Shown here in pieces: positions 62,863 to 64,000 of a stretch of DNA of 64,000 nucleotides. The notes under the pieces were generated by a model. That model worked only from the letters and a program-made list of their open reading frames with translations, was not told the origin of the DNA and searched no databases. The stretch comes from Arion vulgaris. Taxonomy: Eukaryota > Mollusca > Gastropoda > Stylommatophora > Arionidae. Both the position numbers and the translations under genes were made by a program. Position 1 is the stretch's first letter, and every line of letters begins with the position of its first letter. Where the stretch lies: positions 22,698,927-22,762,926 of the forward strand of contig CM036767.1 in the NCBI GenBank assembly GCA_020796225.1, in the 5' to 3' direction.

Positions 62863-63064
62863 GAAGTGCTTATCTTGTTCAGAACATATGTTCACAGATA
62901 TCAGTTTATTTTTACGTAGTTAACACAAAACTATTTTTAATTCGTACACATGAGTGGTAATCTTGAAAAGAAATGATGTCACAGTATAACATTTTGGTAA
63001 CGACGTATCATAGTTTCAGAGTGTCTAGTCTTTTTAAAGACACAAATTGTGTACAAACCACCAC
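62863..63064. other. Spacer, nothing recognised
   Basis: No supported feature. Confidence 0.3.
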
Positions 63065-63575
63065 CGAATGAAATAGTTTAGTTTAGTCACCGGATCATCA
63101 TCACTGCATGTCGAACTAATTAGTCATAAATGCTGCGATTTCATCACCAGTATGTCTCTCAGCGTGTGGCGACTACCGACACCAGTTCTTTGTTGGTTTA
63201 CAGTTTTTGGACAACCAGCATCGTGTTCTTGTCTAACTACACCACACTTAACTTGCAATTCTTGCAGTCTGGTTAGTGTTGTAGATTCACCACTATTACT
63301 TGAATCATGTACACGACCTCTCGTTCTTACGGAATTTATAATACCAGCCAGGTTCATTGCTCGCCCACTTTTTACAGCAGCCATACCTGCAAACATGTCT
63401 GCGTGTTTATTTCCACTTACACCTGCATGCCCTGACACAAATACAAAAACTGATTTTTGTCAGCTTAGACCTCCTCAGCGACTCCCATTCAATGTCTACG
63501 AGACCATCCTGTTTCAAACTTCCTGAGCATAATCATTGAGTCACTAAGAAATCATGCATGGATAAAAGTCTAAAC
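63065..63575 (-). mobile_element. RNase H LINE 3' part with 3' end
   Basis: The minus strand reads FLSDSMIMLRKFETGW (third catalytic Asp of RNase H), SRRH, a TGA in place of Trp, then in shifted frames RRSKLTKISF and FVFVSGHAGVSGNKHADMFA (conserved His and last Asp). It continues in one frame through GRAMNLAGIINSVRTRGR, LQELQVKCGVVRQEHDAG, VNQQRTGVGSRHTLRDILVM and KSQHL to a stop at 63124. The 3' untranslated piece (GATGATGATCCGGTGACTAA) matches 43000-43040. Two shifts and two TGA codons make it a pseudogene. Confidence 0.8.
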
Positions 63576-63975
63576 GTGTCCGTGTTCTGTGTATGGTAGA
63601 TTAGTTACACGATGGAATTTTATTATACACAGTACATTTTGATAAACTATTCTTGATCCGTTGTATGTACACATGTCACTGAACACTACATCTATCTTAT
63701 AAAAAAGAAAAGTGCAGTCTAGCAAGAGAATATACGTGTGATGGTAATGATGTATATGGTTTGTCTAATTTACATTCGGATGACGTCTATTTATTTATTC
63801 GCTATCACCAAATAAGAACGGTTTCCCCAAATACTGACTATTCCCTTGCGACACTGGTTAAACATACAGCATACCCATCTTCTCAACCCAACAACCTTAT
63901 ATTTGGTGATTCACAAATACACAAATGTACAGTACAGTTGAATTAGCGAAATTATCTCAAGGGATTAAAGACAAA
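63576..63975. other. Unique stretch, nothing recognised
   Basis: No supported gene. Confidence 0.4.
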
Positions 63976-64000
63976 CGATTGACTTCGTTGCACCAGGTGT
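63976..64000 (-). mobile_element. SINE family 4, cut by the window end
   Basis: GATTGACTTCGTTGCACCAG matches the 3' end of the element at 3452-3672 in the same orientation. The rest lies outside the window. Confidence 0.5.

Overview
This window is an animal nuclear DNA stretch that is almost wholly repetitive. I found no complete host gene. The evidence for a eukaryote is the many 5'-truncated LINE (non-LTR retrotransposon) coding remnants, the tRNA-derived SINEs, the DNA-transposon relics with target-site duplications, the microsatellites, and the lack of any long unrepeated ORF. The mix of LINE C-termini (RTE-like types, and types with an RNase H domain) and of SINEs resembles what I know from lophotrochozoans, especially gastropod molluscs. 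That placement is an inference.

Layout. 1-2.5 kb: a 37-bp minisatellite grown from an RNase H LINE, plus a small array. 3.4-7.7 kb: SINEs, a LINE C-terminal ORF, an 18-bp array, a perfect 55-bp-arm hairpin, and a chimera of RT and RNase H fragments. 7.7-9.5 kb: a 53-bp array. 9.7-15.2 kb: a SINE-like element and 58-, 29-, 45- and 47-bp arrays with a CT tract. 15.6-20.3 kb: LINE remnants and two related blocks of a 38-bp array. 20.3-31.8 kb: SINE-like elements, a mariner-type MITE, a hAT relic, several short arrays and many LINE fragments. 31.8-33.0 kb: a 43-bp array. 33.6-34.7 kb: a GC-richer segment, possibly a transposon leader. 35.0-36.6 kb: a LINE in which two internal stretches have become tandem arrays. 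37-46.5 kb: LINE tails, 46-, 54-, 57-, 28-, 37- and 25-bp arrays, and one candidate host exon (43667-43761, minus). 46.5-53.7 kb: a 48-bp satellite of about 150 copies. 53.7-64 kb: the densest LINE remnants, including the best RT (58770-60005), and a 33-bp array.

The main observation links the two repeat classes. Several minisatellite units can be read as pieces of a neighbouring mobile element: 37, 53 and 25 bp from LINE C-terminal or RNase H coding sequence, 53 and 64 bp from the RT C-terminal region, 59 bp from a SINE head plus its flank, and 47 bp from a fold-back element. Other arrays start flush at LINE 3' ends. The window therefore looks like a record of mobile elements seeding tandem arrays. 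Some arrays hold short stretches of dense small deletions, which look more like unpolished long-read consensus than biology.

Many arrays have periods divisible by three (18, 33, 45, 48, 57, 63 bp), so both strands stay open over long distances. I treat the resulting repetitive ORFs as non-coding unless stated. All repeat copy numbers and boundaries were counted by eye and may be off by one unit.
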